Shown piece after piece: positions 8,027 to 15,524 of a DNA stretch of 32,108 bases (positions within the stretch are counted from its first letter, which is position 1; every line of letters starts with the position of its first letter). The notes beneath the pieces are model-generated. The model did not search any database. It had not been told where the DNA came from and saw only the letters and a list, made by a program, of their open reading frames with translations. The stretch is from contig NZ_MUKA01000088.1 of assembly GCF_002150735.1 (NCBI RefSeq), positions 1 through 32,108 on the forward strand, given 5' to 3'. This stretch comes from Streptomyces africanus (GTDB lineage Bacteria; Actinomycetota; Actinomycetes; Streptomycetales; Streptomycetaceae). The position numbers and the translations under genes are program-made.

Positions 8027-8078
8027 CAAGTTGACTTAGCAAGTTCGAAGCTACGGATGCCAGGTTGACTTGTCAAGT
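8027..8078. promoter_or_regulatory. Pair of GntR-type operators at the tra promoter
   Basis: The minus-strand 8-mer AAGTCAAC occurs at 8071-8064 and 8037-8030, each next to CAAGT/ACTTG half-sites. The same 8-mer lies at 9362-9369 in front of the GntR gene at 8609. The sites flank the tra promoter on both sides. Assigning them to that regulator is inference from the shared sequence and location, in line with KorSA-type repression of transfer genes. Confidence 0.6.
8048..8076 (-). promoter_or_regulatory. Promoter of the tra operon
   Basis: On the minus strand a consensus -35 TTGACA (8076-8071) is followed after 17 bp by TAGCTT (8053-8048). It lies about 60 bp upstream of the first tra gene. 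The perfect dyad ACTTG-T-CAAGT at 8068-8078 covers the -35 box, so a bound repressor would block it. Confidence 0.7.
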
Positions 8079-8123
8079 GCCTTCCTCGTGATCGGTGAGC
8101 AGCCCTACCGCCCCGAGCGCACT

Positions 8124-8561
8124 ATGGAATCAGCAGCAAAGGGAGGGCGCGACAGGAGCAGGAAAAACCGCGCTCCAGAACCACAGCCATGGGGCCCGCG
8201 TGACCCTCAAGGGGCAGCGCCGCCGCCAGGCGCCTGGCCAGGACCACCGCCAAGTCAGCCCCCGTATCAGGGCAGTACGGCACCCCCGCCGAGGAAGCGA
8301 CGCCGCATCTTCCTGTGGGTCTTTCTTGCCGTGCAGATCCTGTTCCTGATCTTGGTCATAGTGGGGGCCACAAGCGGCAGCGGAACCCCTGAAGAGTGCA
8401 GGGGGCTGACAGGAAACGATCTGGAGTTGTGTGAGGACGCAGGCGACGTTGGAACCACGATCGGCGTCGGCCTGATGATCGGGCTCTGGGTAGCTGTCGA
8501 CTTCATCCTGGCCCTCACGTACCTGATCTACAGGCTCGCCAGTCGACAACCGCGCGACTGA
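8124..8561 (+). CDS. Membrane protein with Pro-rich cytoplasmic N-terminus
   Basis: The 145-aa protein begins at the ATG at 8124 (MESAAKGGRDRSRKNRAP). It has a Pro/Gln-rich region to about residue 55, a KRRR stop-transfer signal, a first membrane helix (IFLWVFLAVQILFLILVIVG), a short loop with a Cys pair (EECRGLTGNDLELCEDAG) that may form a disulfide, and a second helix (TTIGVGLMIGLWVAVDFILALTYLIY). This DUF4190/DUF2510-like layout is common in Streptomyces. It is divergent from the tra operon and shares its regulatory region, so it may respond to the same repressor. The function is unknown. Confidence 0.72.
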   Translation: MESAAKGGRDRSRKNRAPEPQPWGPRDPQGAAPPPGAWPGPPPSQPPYQGSTAPPPRKRRRIFLWVFLAVQILFLILVIVGATSGSGTPEECRGLTGNDLELCEDAGDVGTTIGVGLMIGLWVAVDFILALTYLIYRLASRQPRD

Positions 8562-8608
8562 GGCAAGCCCACCGATTCACCCGGCATCAACTGCGGGACC
8601 AAGAAGCC

Positions 8609-9337
8609 TCAGCCAAGCCGGTAGGTATCTTCAAGTTCCTGCCGATCAGCAGGAAGCAGCACGTCAGAGACTTGCAGCGCCTGCCCGGAGGCGTCACGCG
8701 CGATGACCAGGACGCTCAGCACGGGCACGCCGTCCGACAGGCCCAAGAGTCCAGCTTCATCGCCCTCAGGCAGTCGAGCTGAGACCCGTTCCGTCACATG
8801 GTCGAAGCGGACCCTCCTCCGAGCTTCCAGGTGCTCACGCACACTGCCACTCAGGGCTTCAGCGCTCGCCAGTTCGGTGTCCTCGGCCAGGGCGGCGGGG
8901 AAGTACGACGAGACCAGCTCGACCGCTTCGCCGTCCTCCTCAACGAGGAAGCGGCGCATGAGGACCTTGACCCGTTTCGGCAGCCCGAGCGCAGATGCGA
9001 CCCGCACCGAAACGGAGACTTCAGCAACCTCAACGAGGTGTCCTGCAGTCTGCGACTCGTCGCGCTCCAGGGCCTCTCGCCCGCGCCGGTCCTTCTGCTC
9101 GACAACCTCCGGCCGGCCCCGAACGATCGTGCCGTACCCCTGCCGGGACTCAACCCAGCCGTCGCGCTTCAGCAGTTCCAGCGCCCGCACGACGGTCGGG
9201 CGGGACATCCCGAAAGCTTGCACCAACTGGTTCTCACTGGGCACCCGGGTGCCGGGCGGGTACGTGCCGTCCTCGATGCGGCTCTGGATCGTCTGAGCTA
9301 GGCGCACGTACTTCGGTGCCGCCACTTCATACGCCAT
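8609..9337 (-). CDS. GntR/UTRA-family transcriptional repressor 1
   Basis: The 242-aa protein has a winged helix at about 8-75 (YVRLAQTIQSRIEDGTYPPG, PSENQLVQAFGMSRPTVVRALELLKRDGWVESRQGYGTIV) and a UTRA ligand domain from about 90 to the end. The ATG at 9337 is chosen over an upstream GTG. This is the KorSA type of regulator, which in pSAM2 controls transfer genes. Operator-like sites sharing AAGTCAAC occur at its own promoter and at the tra promoter, so negative autoregulation and control of transfer are likely. Confidence 0.88.
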   Translation of the reverse strand: MAYEVAAPKYVRLAQTIQSRIEDGTYPPGTRVPSENQLVQAFGMSRPTVVRALELLKRDGWVESRQGYGTIVRGRPEVVEQKDRRGREALERDESQTAGHLVEVAEVSVSVRVASALGLPKRVKVLMRRFLVEEDGEAVELVSSYFPAALAEDTELASAEALSGSVREHLEARRRVRFDHVTERVSARLPEGDEAGLLGLSDGVPVLSVLVIARDASGQALQVSDVLLPADRQELEDTYRLG

Positions 9338-9359
9338 GTGCACCGCCTGTCGAGATTGG

Positions 9360-9376
9360 CCAAGTCAACTGATCAA
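9360..9376. promoter_or_regulatory. Putative autoregulatory operator of GntR 1
   Basis: CCAAGTCAACTGATCAA lies 22 bp upstream of the GntR start and contains the 8-mer AAGTCAAC found twice at the tra promoter. It is on the plus strand, while the tra copies are on the minus strand, so orientation relative to each regulated gene is not conserved. Confidence 0.5.
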
Positions 9377-9399
9377 CCAGACTAGCGACAACTGGAGCG

Positions 9400-9864
9400 T
9401 CAGAACAGGATCGGAGTGAAGCCCTCGCTGGACGGCCACGCGCCGGCCACGTCGCAGGAGACCATCGTCCCACCGAAGCGGCTAGGCCCGGAGTGCCACG
9501 ACTCGGCGATGGAGTCGACCGCGAGCAGGCCGCGACCGTGGGCGTCGTTGGCGTCTGGCCGCCGCATCTGGACGTTCGCAGGGAAGCCCGGGTTGTGCAC
9601 CTCGATCCGAAGCGACGTCTCCACGCGAAACCACTCAACGCGCACCACCCAGGACTCATCCGCCCGCCCATAGAGAATGGCGTTGGTCACCAGCTCGGAA
9701 ATCATCAGCGCGCAGTCGTCGATCGAGCAGGACGGGTTGTACGGGGCGAGGAACTTCCGGAACCAGTACCGAGCCCGAGGCACGGACTCCGCGACTGGGT
9801 GCAAAGTCATGGCACCGAGTCGCGGCCACTCCTCAGAAGGAAAGCGGTCGATCGTGTAGGCCAT
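9400..9864 (-). CDS. HATPase_c anti-sigma/regulatory ATP-binding protein (RsbW-like)
   Basis: The 154-aa protein has the GHKL N-box in CALMISELVTNAILYGRADE, a G1 box in DANDAHGRGLLAVDSIAESW and a G2-like FGGTMVSCDVAG. There is no phospho-acceptor His, so it resembles stand-alone SpoIIAB/RsbW-type proteins abundant in Streptomyces that bind or phosphorylate regulatory partners. An AAGGAG precedes the ATG, and the upstream 57-aa gene ends 6 bp before it, so the two form one unit behind the AGTGGC operators. Confidence 0.85.
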   Translation of the reverse strand: MAYTIDRFPSEEWPRLGAMTLHPVAESVPRARYWFRKFLAPYNPSCSIDDCALMISELVTNAILYGRADESWVVRVEWFRVETSLRIEVHNPGFPANVQMRRPDANDAHGRGLLAVDSIAESWHSGPSRFGGTMVSCDVAGAWPSSEGFTPILF

Positions 9865-9870
9865 CCGCGC

Positions 9871-10044
9871 TCACTCCTTGCCGCTGCCGTCACAGTCGAG
9901 GCAGCGCCGTTTCGATGTGACACGGTGGCGATCGTTGGCCGTGGAGAGCGCCAGAGCCGTACGGGAGCCGACGCGCTTCCAACCGCGCCCACGACAACCC
10001 CGGCAAGCTAACCGCGCACCCTCGTCCGGCCGCTGACTCGTCAC
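9871..10044 (-). CDS. 57-aa double CxxCxG zinc-motif protein
   Basis: Starting at a GTG (10044) behind GAAGGGGG, the protein has CRGCRGRGW near the N-terminus and CLDCDGSGKE at the C-terminus. These two CxxCxG motifs resemble half of a DnaJ zinc centre. It probably binds one zinc ion. Its stop is followed immediately by the ribosome binding site of the HATPase gene. The operator pair at 10065-10104 lies directly upstream. A partner or adaptor role for the HATPase is inference. Confidence 0.75.
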   Translation of the reverse strand: MTSQRPDEGARLACRGCRGRGWKRVGSRTALALSTANDRHRVTSKRRCLDCDGSGKE

Positions 10045-10064
10045 CCGTGCCCCCTTCCAGTCCA

Positions 10065-10104
10065 AGTGGCCTTAGCCACTTCCTGGATAGTGGCATTAGC
10101 CACT
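10065..10104. promoter_or_regulatory. Tandem AGTGGC-n4-GCCACT operators
   Basis: Two near-identical dyads, AGTGGCCTTAGCCACT (10065-10080) and AGTGGCATTAGCCACT (10089-10104), are centred 24 bp apart. They lie upstream of the zinc-motif/HATPase pair and downstream of the second GntR gene. A related, wider dyad sits at 10972-10994 on the other side of that gene. Together they define a probable operator family of GntR 2. Confidence 0.7.
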
Positions 10105-10152
10105 TCGACTCCGCAACCCGTTCGCCGTAACTAACGGGACCTCACCGCACCA

Positions 10153-10893
10153 TCAGGTGAGCGGGTAGCCCTGCTCGAAAGCCCAGCGATGCGGCGGGTA
10201 CGTGGCTTCGGCGAACTCCAACGGCCGGTCCTGGAGGTCGAAGACGACGTGGTGGACGATCAGGACGGCCGAGCCGGGCTCCAGTTGGAGATCCACGGCT
10301 TCCTCCTCCGTGGCATCCCGCGCGCACATGCGATCTTCCGCGTAGCTGCCCTGCCGCCCCGTCATGTTCTCGACGTACATGAGCGTTCCCTCTTGGATGC
10401 GCTCCGGCTCAAGCAGCTTCGGCGCACGGTGGCCGACCTCCGGAGCGAACCACGAGGTAGACAGCGTGATCGGCCCGTCCTGATTGTTGGTCACGCGCCG
10501 CCGGTGCACAGCCCGACGGTCCTTGACCAGACCCAACCCCTCAGCAACGTGCGCCGGCGCCTCCATCCAACCGGTCGAGGTGATCACCGCGTACTCACCG
10601 GGCGTGTAGATCTTGCCGGTCTGCCGCGCCCGCCCGTACAACTCCCGCGCCCGCCGGTTGACCTCCAGGCTCCGCACGTACGTACCCGACCCCTGACGCT
10701 TCTCGACGAGCCCTTGATGGCTCAGCGCCTCCAACGACCGTGCAGCCGTAGGCCGGGACACCTTCCAGTCCGCCGCCAACTGCCGCTCGGACGGGACCTC
10801 GTCCCCCGGCCGCAGGTCACCCCGAAGAATCTGATCGCGGATGTAATGCGCGATCTGGAGATACTTCGGCTGAGCCTCCTCGATCTGTGGCAT
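10153..10893 (-). CDS. GntR/UTRA-family transcriptional regulator 2
   Basis: The 246-aa protein has a winged helix at about 8-75 (KYLQIAHYIRDQILRGDLRPGDEVPSERQLAADWKVSRPTAARSLEALSHQGLVEKRQGSGTYV, read in segments) and a UTRA domain with the late signature RPLEFAEATYPPHRWAF. GAGGAGGA precedes the ATG. It differs clearly from GntR 1. Its gene is bracketed by AGTGGC dyads on both sides, so it probably represses itself, the zinc-motif/HATPase pair and perhaps the divergent DUF1152 gene. The ligand is unknown. Confidence 0.88.
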   Translation of the reverse strand: MPQIEEAQPKYLQIAHYIRDQILRGDLRPGDEVPSERQLAADWKVSRPTAARSLEALSHQGLVEKRQGSGTYVRSLEVNRRARELYGRARQTGKIYTPGEYAVITSTGWMEAPAHVAEGLGLVKDRRAVHRRRVTNNQDGPITLSTSWFAPEVGHRAPKLLEPERIQEGTLMYVENMTGRQGSYAEDRMCARDATEEEAVDLQLEPGSAVLIVHHVVFDLQDRPLEFAEATYPPHRWAFEQGYPLT

Positions 10894-10971
10894 CAGTCCT
10901 CCTCACCCAACGTGGGCTCCAGGTGAGTAGTCGGGAACCCCGCTACCGGCCTGAGGCCGATTCTCGATACA

Positions 10972-10994
10972 AGTGGCTATGGCTTCTAGCCACT
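10972..10994. promoter_or_regulatory. Operator between GntR 2 and the DUF1152 gene
   Basis: AGTGGCTA (10972-10979) and TAGCCACT (10987-10994) form a perfect 8-bp dyad with a 7-bp spacer, using the same half-site as the 10065-10104 operators but with wider spacing. It lies in the divergent promoter region between 10893 and 11037. Confidence 0.6.
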
Positions 10995-11024
10995 ATAGGG
11001 TGAGTGGTCAACCCCGTACCCCGT

Positions 11025-11030
11025 AGGCTG
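11025..11030 (+). promoter_or_regulatory. -10 element suggesting a leaderless DUF1152 transcript
   Basis: TAGGCT ends 6 nt before the ATG at 11037 and there is no ribosome binding site in between. A start of transcription at or next to the A of the ATG would give a leaderless mRNA, which is common in Streptomyces. The -35 is not clear. Confidence 0.45.
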
Positions 11031-11036
11031 AACCGC

Positions 11037-12149
11037 ATGAAGCGGTTGATCGTCGCAGCAGGAGGAGGGGGCGACGCAGTCGCCGCCGCAATGCTTCACG
11101 CCGCCCTCTACGGCGACGAGGACCAGGCGGTGATCCTCACGTACGCGTGGGACCGCCTCCTGATCGACCCAGTACCGGGCCCCCGAGGCCCAGATAACTT
11201 CACTGGCCTCAAGCCGCTCACCCCAGCTGTCCGGGCAGTGCCGGCCGAGGCCCGCCCGATCGCTCCGGCAGGCTCCACCCTCCCCCGACTCGCGGCAGAG
11301 CTCCCGCACACGATCGCGCTGATCGACCCGCGCCACGGGGTCGAGGGCATCACACACCAACTCGAAGAGTTGGTAGAACACTTGGCTCCGGAGTCGATCG
11401 ACCTCCTGGACGTGGGCGGCGACATCCTCGCCCGAGGCGACGAGCCGACGCTGAAGAGCCCCCTTGCCGACGCCGTCACCCTCGCTGCGTGCTGCCAGGT
11501 GAACGCAACGATCCGCCTCCTGGTGGCAGGACCCGGACTTGACGGTGAACTGCCCCTCGATGGCCTACGCAACATGCTCGGCCCGCTCGTCCACACCTTC
11601 ACCTCGAAGGACGTCGAGCCGCTCAGCTCGGTCCTGGAGTGGCACCCGTCCGAGGCAACCGGAATGCTGGCAGCGACAGCCCGAGGCGTACTCGGCACAT
11701 GCGAGATGCGAGACGCCGGCCTCCCAGTCCCCCTCACCGACGAAGGCCCCACCGTCCATGAGGTCGATCTGGACGAGGCACTGAGCCGCAACCAGCTGGC
11801 CCGCGCCATCCTGACCACCGCCACCCTGGACGAGGCAGAGGCACACAGCCGTGAGATCTGCGGCTACTCGGAAATCGACTACGAGCGCAACAAGGCCGCA
11901 TGGCTCAAGGACCAGCCGCCGGTGCCACTCGGCCCTGAGGCCGTACTGTCCCAGCTCGACCAGTTCGAGGCCGAGGCCCGGAGCCGCGGAGTTACCCACA
12001 CAACGTTCCGCCGCATCACCGAGGCGTTGAACCTCAACGGTTCACTACGCGAGGACCTGCGCCAACTGCTGATCAGCAGCCATCCGGAGCAGTACGAGGC
12101 GCCCTTGTGGCGCATCACATCCACTTGTCTAGTCCCAGGTGATGTTTGA
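11037..12149 (+). CDS. DUF1152 family protein, C-terminus altered by IS insertion
   Basis: The 370-aa protein starts MKRLIVAAGGGGDAVAAAMLHAALYG, a Gly-rich nucleotide-binding-like loop, and has LLDVGGDILARGDEPTLKSPLADA and LLVAGPGLDGELPLDGL typical of DUF1152. The biochemical activity of this family is unknown. The IS481-family element enters after codon 363. Reading across the duplicated target shows that the original frame ended in RITST-Pro-Glu-stop, so insertion replaced two residues by CLVPGDV from the IS end. The fold should be undamaged. It is divergent from GntR 2 and probably under its control. Confidence 0.85.
   Translation: MKRLIVAAGGGGDAVAAAMLHAALYGDEDQAVILTYAWDRLLIDPVPGPRGPDNFTGLKPLTPAVRAVPAEARPIAPAGSTLPRLAAELPHTIALIDPRHGVEGITHQLEELVEHLAPESIDLLDVGGDILARGDEPTLKSPLADAVTLAACCQVNATIRLLVAGPGLDGELPLDGLRNMLGPLVHTFTSKDVEPLSSVLEWHPSEATGMLAATARGVLGTCEMRDAGLPVPLTDEGPTVHEVDLDEALSRNQLARAILTTATLDEAEAHSREICGYSEIDYERNKAAWLKDQPPVPLGPEAVLSQLDQFEAEARSRGVTHTTFRRITEALNLNGSLREDLRQLLISSHPEQYEAPLWRITSTCLVPGDV
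12111..12125 (+). repeat. 15-bp target-site duplication, left copy
   Basis: The 15 bases 12111-12125 are repeated exactly at 14111-14125, directly outside the IS ends. The length fits the 4-15 bp duplications known for IS481-family elements and shows that the copy inserted by transposition. Confidence 0.9.
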
Positions 12150-14110
12150 CGTTCTGGTCCCAGCTGATGCTTGACGGTGGGCCTAGACAACATCGGAAAC
12201 CTTGTAGGGCTTGTTCGCTTTCACGTTGCGGACGGGGATGTCGGTGGTGCGCTGGATGACCCGGGCCTGACCGTCCAGTTCCACGGTGATCGTCGACTCC
12301 GACACGTGCATGATCACGGTCTGCCCCGCGTAGGCCCGGACCGAGGTGGACGACCTGCCGGCAGACCATGACCGTGCCGACCGCGCTGACCCGCCGCTGC
12401 ACCCGCACCGGCTCCACCCGCGGCCGGGGCGGCGGGCCCGCGGGCCGCAGGCCGTGCAACCGCTGCACCTCCTCGCTGGTGAGCGGATTGGGCCGCACTC
12501 GCAGCAGCTCCCGCGAGGACGGGTCGAAGAACGACAGCGTGGCCTCGTCGATGCGGACGCTCACCCGGCGCCCGCCCAGAATCTCCGCCGCCAGCACCTG
12601 GCGCCCGCCCAGACCCACCAGCCCGTGGTTGTTCACCGTCCGGTCCAACTCGAACGCAGCACCATCACCCGCCGGCAGCGGCGACGGCCCCGCCGCACGC
12701 CCACCCCGGGCTGCCAGCTGAGCCAGATCCGCCACCGACAGGTGCGACCGCACCGACTTGATCCGCGACCCGGCGATCAGCAGGTGGATCACCTGCGTGT
12801 CGGCCCAGAACGTCACCGTCAGCCCCGAGCGGGCCGGGCCGAGCCAGAACTGCTTGCCCGCGACCTGCAGATTCCCACTCGCAGGCACCACCCGCTCGAA
12901 CTCCACCGGTCCGCCGTCCGCCACCCGCGCCGACGGCGCGCTCTCCTCAAGCGGACTGACCGAAACAGGCACCGCCTCAGCCGGTTCCTGCTCAGCGGGG
13001 GCAGGCCTCTGCTGCGGCACCAGCCCGAGCACTCCGGGCACCCGCAGGCCCAGCACACCCCGTTCCTGCTCGGGAACCGGAGTGAACCGGTCGCCCGGAG
13101 ACTGCATGTCCAGGGCCTGATGCGGCCGGACGGAGTTGTATTCCTCCACCCAAGCATCAAGCGCCGCCTGAGCCGCCCCGATGCTCTCGAACGCGCCGCA
13201 GTCGTCGAGGAGTTCACGCCGCAGCGTCTGATGGAACCGCTCGACCTTGCCCGTCGTGGTCGGGGACGCCGGCTGGGTGAGGCGGTGCGCGATCCCGTTC
13301 TCCCGGCAGATCCGGTCGAACAGCACCTCACCCCCGTGCCCGAACCGGTCGGTGAACTGCTTGCCGTTGTCCGTCAGCACCTCCTCCGGCACCCCGAACC
13401 TCTGCAAGGCCCGGACGAACGCCGCACACACCGCCCGCCCGGTCGCCCGCTCCACCACCGAGGCAATCACGCAATACCGGGAATGGTCATCCACACCCGT
13501 CACGACCTTGGCCTCGGACAACTCCCCGGTCATCGGGTCGACCAGCATCACGCCGCCGACGATGTCCATCTGCCACAACTGCATCGCACGGTCCCGCTGC
13601 CAGCGCTTGTAATCCGACCGCTTCCGGCGCCGCACCCCCGGCTCCACCAGCCCATGCCGGACCAAGATCCGATACACCGTCATCCGCGACGGCACCGGAT
13701 CCACCGACCCAGCCCGCTCCAGCACATGAGCAATCCGCCGCGGCCCCCACCGAGGATGCTTGCGCCGCAGCTCACACAGCCGCCTCCATCTCGGCAGACG
13801 CCTGATGCGGACACGAGACCGGCCTCCGCGACCGGTCCACCAGCCCCGCCAGCCCCGAAGCCTCATACCGGGACTTCCACCCGCTCACCGTCTGCCGCGA
13901 CACACCCAACGACGCGGCGACCTCCGTCACCGTCGCACCCGCCAGCACCGCAAGCACAGCCCGGTATCTCTGCTCGACAACCGACAACTCCACCAGCGCC
14001 AATCCCGGCCTCCCCACACGCACCGCAACGACGCGCACAGAAAAGCCGAACACGGCCACTGTCAACCATCAGCTGGGACCGAAGTGTCAAGCATCTACCG
14101 GGACCGGACA
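12126..14110 (-). mobile_element. IS481-family insertion sequence (1985 bp)
   Basis: Both ends begin TGTC(T/C)(A/G)GTCCC and are inverted relative to each other. Each end carries two copies of a 19-bp subrepeat of the form GTCCC(A/G)G(G/C/T)(T/A)GATG(T/C)TTGAC or close variants: 12132-12150 and 12157-12175 at the left, 14061-14079 and 14086-14104 at the right. These are likely transposase binding sites. A 15-bp target duplication flanks the element. It contains a single DDE transposase with two frame breaks, so this copy is probably not autonomous. Confidence 0.92.
12183..13993 (-). pseudogene. IS481-family DDE transposase with two frameshifts
   Basis: The N-terminal frame (GTG at 13993) gives a helix-turn-helix, TVTEVAASLGVSRQTVSGWKSRYE, and ends EMEAAV-stop at 13772. 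The natural continuation CELRRKHPRWGPRRIAHVLE is in the next frame; loss of one TG from a TG repeat near 13771-13780 would explain the break. The middle part has the DDE residues in QMDIVGGVML, VLTDNGKQFTD and TGKVERFHQ. Near 12335-12343 an extra C shifts the frame again, and the family-like tail AYAGQTVIMHVSES through KPYKVSDVV ends at 12183. Two breaks in one gene argue for a dead copy, although programmed frameshifting at the first cannot be excluded. Confidence 0.85.
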
Positions 14111-14125
14111 CGCATCACATCCACT
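14111..14125 (+). repeat. 15-bp target-site duplication, right copy
   Basis: This exact copy of 12111-12125 lies next to the right IS end. In the pre-insertion frame it encodes the end of the DUF1152 protein, followed by codons for Pro and Glu and TAA at 14132-14134 or the adjacent stop. Confidence 0.88.
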
Positions 14126-14254
14126 CCTGAGTAACAACCTTCTCTACGGGTTCAAGGCTCGCTTCGCTCGCTCGTCCGGCGGCCAACGGCGCTCTTCGAT
14201 CATCGCCAACCCGACCGCCGCACACTCCGCCCAAGCGAATCAACGGCCGCGCCC

Positions 14255-14607
14255 GGCCCACATGCCACCGCCACCACGATCCGGCCTCGGGAGGGGAAAG
14301 ACGCAACAGCGGTCGGACCTCAACGCCCCGCTTACGGGGCCACGCCGCACCCCTTTCCACCCGGTTGCCTACACAGTAGGTCGGATCAAACCGAGGGCCG
14401 CACCAACGCGGCGGCGCCGGCCGGTCGCCGCCGCGCCGCCTCCATGTCTTCGCCACCGGCCGCACGGCGGCGCCCGTCCGTCGCCAGACGCAGCGGCCAC
14501 ATTCCAACACGGGCACGGGGGACGAACGATGATCCCCAACGGTGCAGGTCAAAGACGCTTCGTGTTCCCGAAAGAGGCCGGATCGTGGTGGCGGCGACAT
14601 GCGGGCC
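14255..14607. repeat. 353-bp segment bounded by 34-bp inverted repeats (MITE-like)
   Basis: Positions 14255-14288 and 14574-14607 are inverted copies with three mismatches, including 21 perfect bases (14268-14288 with 14574-14594). The interior has no credible coding frame. Possible identities are a non-autonomous transposable element, a decayed IS or a structured functional region. No target duplication is evident. It lies in a 770-bp gene-free stretch (14126-14897) between the DUF1152 gene and the membrane-protein gene. Confidence 0.75.
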
Positions 14608-14717
14608 AACGCTGCCAGATGCGCGGGCGTTCGTACGGCCCGCTAATCCCGCACCAGGCCACCGGCCGGACGGCAGACACGGGCTTGACGTGGGAGAAAC
14701 CCCGTCGTGGCTGGGGC

Positions 14718-14885
14718 GGTCGGCTCCGCGACTTTAGCCAGCCACTTTGGCGCGAGCCTCGAAGATCATGGCCCCAACGTCGTGCTTTACCGGGCAGGTC
14801 CACAGACTGCCCGACGCGCCGGAAGCTTACGGGGCCATGATCACTCGCGCCAAAGCAGCTCCCGGCCAAAGTCGCTACACCGACC
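14718..14885. other. 168-bp imperfect palindrome with nested hairpin (possible ncRNA or DNA-level site)
   Basis: The left arm (14718-14775) and right arm (14831-14885) pair in blocks: GGTCGG with CCGACC, GCGACTTTAGCC with GGCCAAAGTCGC, CTTTGGCGCGAG with CTCGCGCCAAAG, and ATCATGGCCCC with GGGGCCATGAT. The loop contains a second hairpin, CGGGCAG...CTGCCCG (about 14790-14812). It abuts the 3' end of the minus-strand gene at 14898 but is far longer than a terminator. A structured RNA, a second-strand origin or a clt/transfer site are all possible; none is proven. Confidence 0.7.
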
Positions 14886-14897
14886 TGTGGTCGACGA

Positions 14898-15524
14898 TCA
14901 GGTTTGCGCGTCATGCCGATTCGGTGTCGGCGGCATGAGCCGTACACCGGTCACCACTGCAGACGCCTGGTCGATGAACGCACCAACGGCGATCCGTGCC
15001 TGACGCTGGAGATTCTTCGCGTCTTGGTATACCGGATCTGCCTGTGCTGCCGCCTCCGGATCTGTGGGGGCCGACTCAAGCGGCGGCAAATCCTCGGCCC
15101 ACTTTAGATATTTCGAGGCAGCATCCCGTAGCTTGTCATACGCCTCGCCATGAGTGCTCATATGCGGGCATATAACCCATAACTCATCGATGATGATTGC
15201 TATTTGCTCGAAGAGTGCCGGTACGCCCCCGATCTCCCTCTTCCAGTCCTCCCGCTTCTCCGGCGACTCGAAAGCATCCTCGGCCCGCAGGGCAAATCCT
15301 TCCCACTCGCGGATCTTCGCAAGAAGGCGACCGAACAGCTCCAAGCGCTGTTGCCGCAACCAGTGGTCACGCTCAAACGCGGCCTGAGCCGCAGCCTGCT
15401 GCCTCGAAGCCGCAGCCGTCTTCTCAGCACCGACCTTCGCTCCCCAAACCGCCGCAGCGCCGCCAGCAGCCGCCCCCACAAGCCCAAACCCGGCAGCAAT
15501 GATCGCAGCTAACCCTTGATCCAT
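14898..15524 (-). CDS. Membrane-anchored coiled-coil protein, unknown function
   Basis: Starting at the ATG at 15524, the 208-aa protein has one N-terminal membrane helix (GLAAIIAAGFGLVGAAAGGAAAVW in two segments). A helical, charged region follows (ASRQQAAAQAAFERDHWLRQ, RLELFGRLLAKIREWEGFA) that reads as a coiled coil, then an aromatic-rich helical domain (EQIAIIIDELWVICPHMSTH) and further helices to the end. This layout is common in Streptomyces membrane proteins found next to phage-defence and accessory genes. It is codirectional with the ATPase-RyR gene about 370 bp upstream, but a terminator-like hairpin lies between them. No enzymatic motif is visible. Confidence 0.75.
   Translation of the reverse strand: MDQGLAAIIAAGFGLVGAAAGGAAAVWGAKVGAEKTAAASRQQAAAQAAFERDHWLRQQRLELFGRLLAKIREWEGFALRAEDAFESPEKREDWKREIGGVPALFEQIAIIIDELWVICPHMSTHGEAYDKLRDAASKYLKWAEDLPPLESAPTDPEAAAQADPVYQDAKNLQRQARIAVGAFIDQASAVVTGVRLMPPTPNRHDAQT

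Noticed and set aside
12346..14130. 594-codon plus-strand frame across the IS element
   Set aside because: It is extremely His/Arg/Pro-rich without domain motifs and is antisense to the transposase, whose DDE motifs are clear on the other strand.
14262..14840. Possible proteins in the 14126-14897 stretch on either strand
   Set aside because: Translations are low-complexity Arg/Pro/Gly, have no ribosome binding sites and run through the inverted repeats, so structure and not coding explains the region.
14728..14878. Retron-type msr/msd locus as explanation for the palindrome
   Set aside because: No reverse transcriptase gene occurs anywhere in the window.
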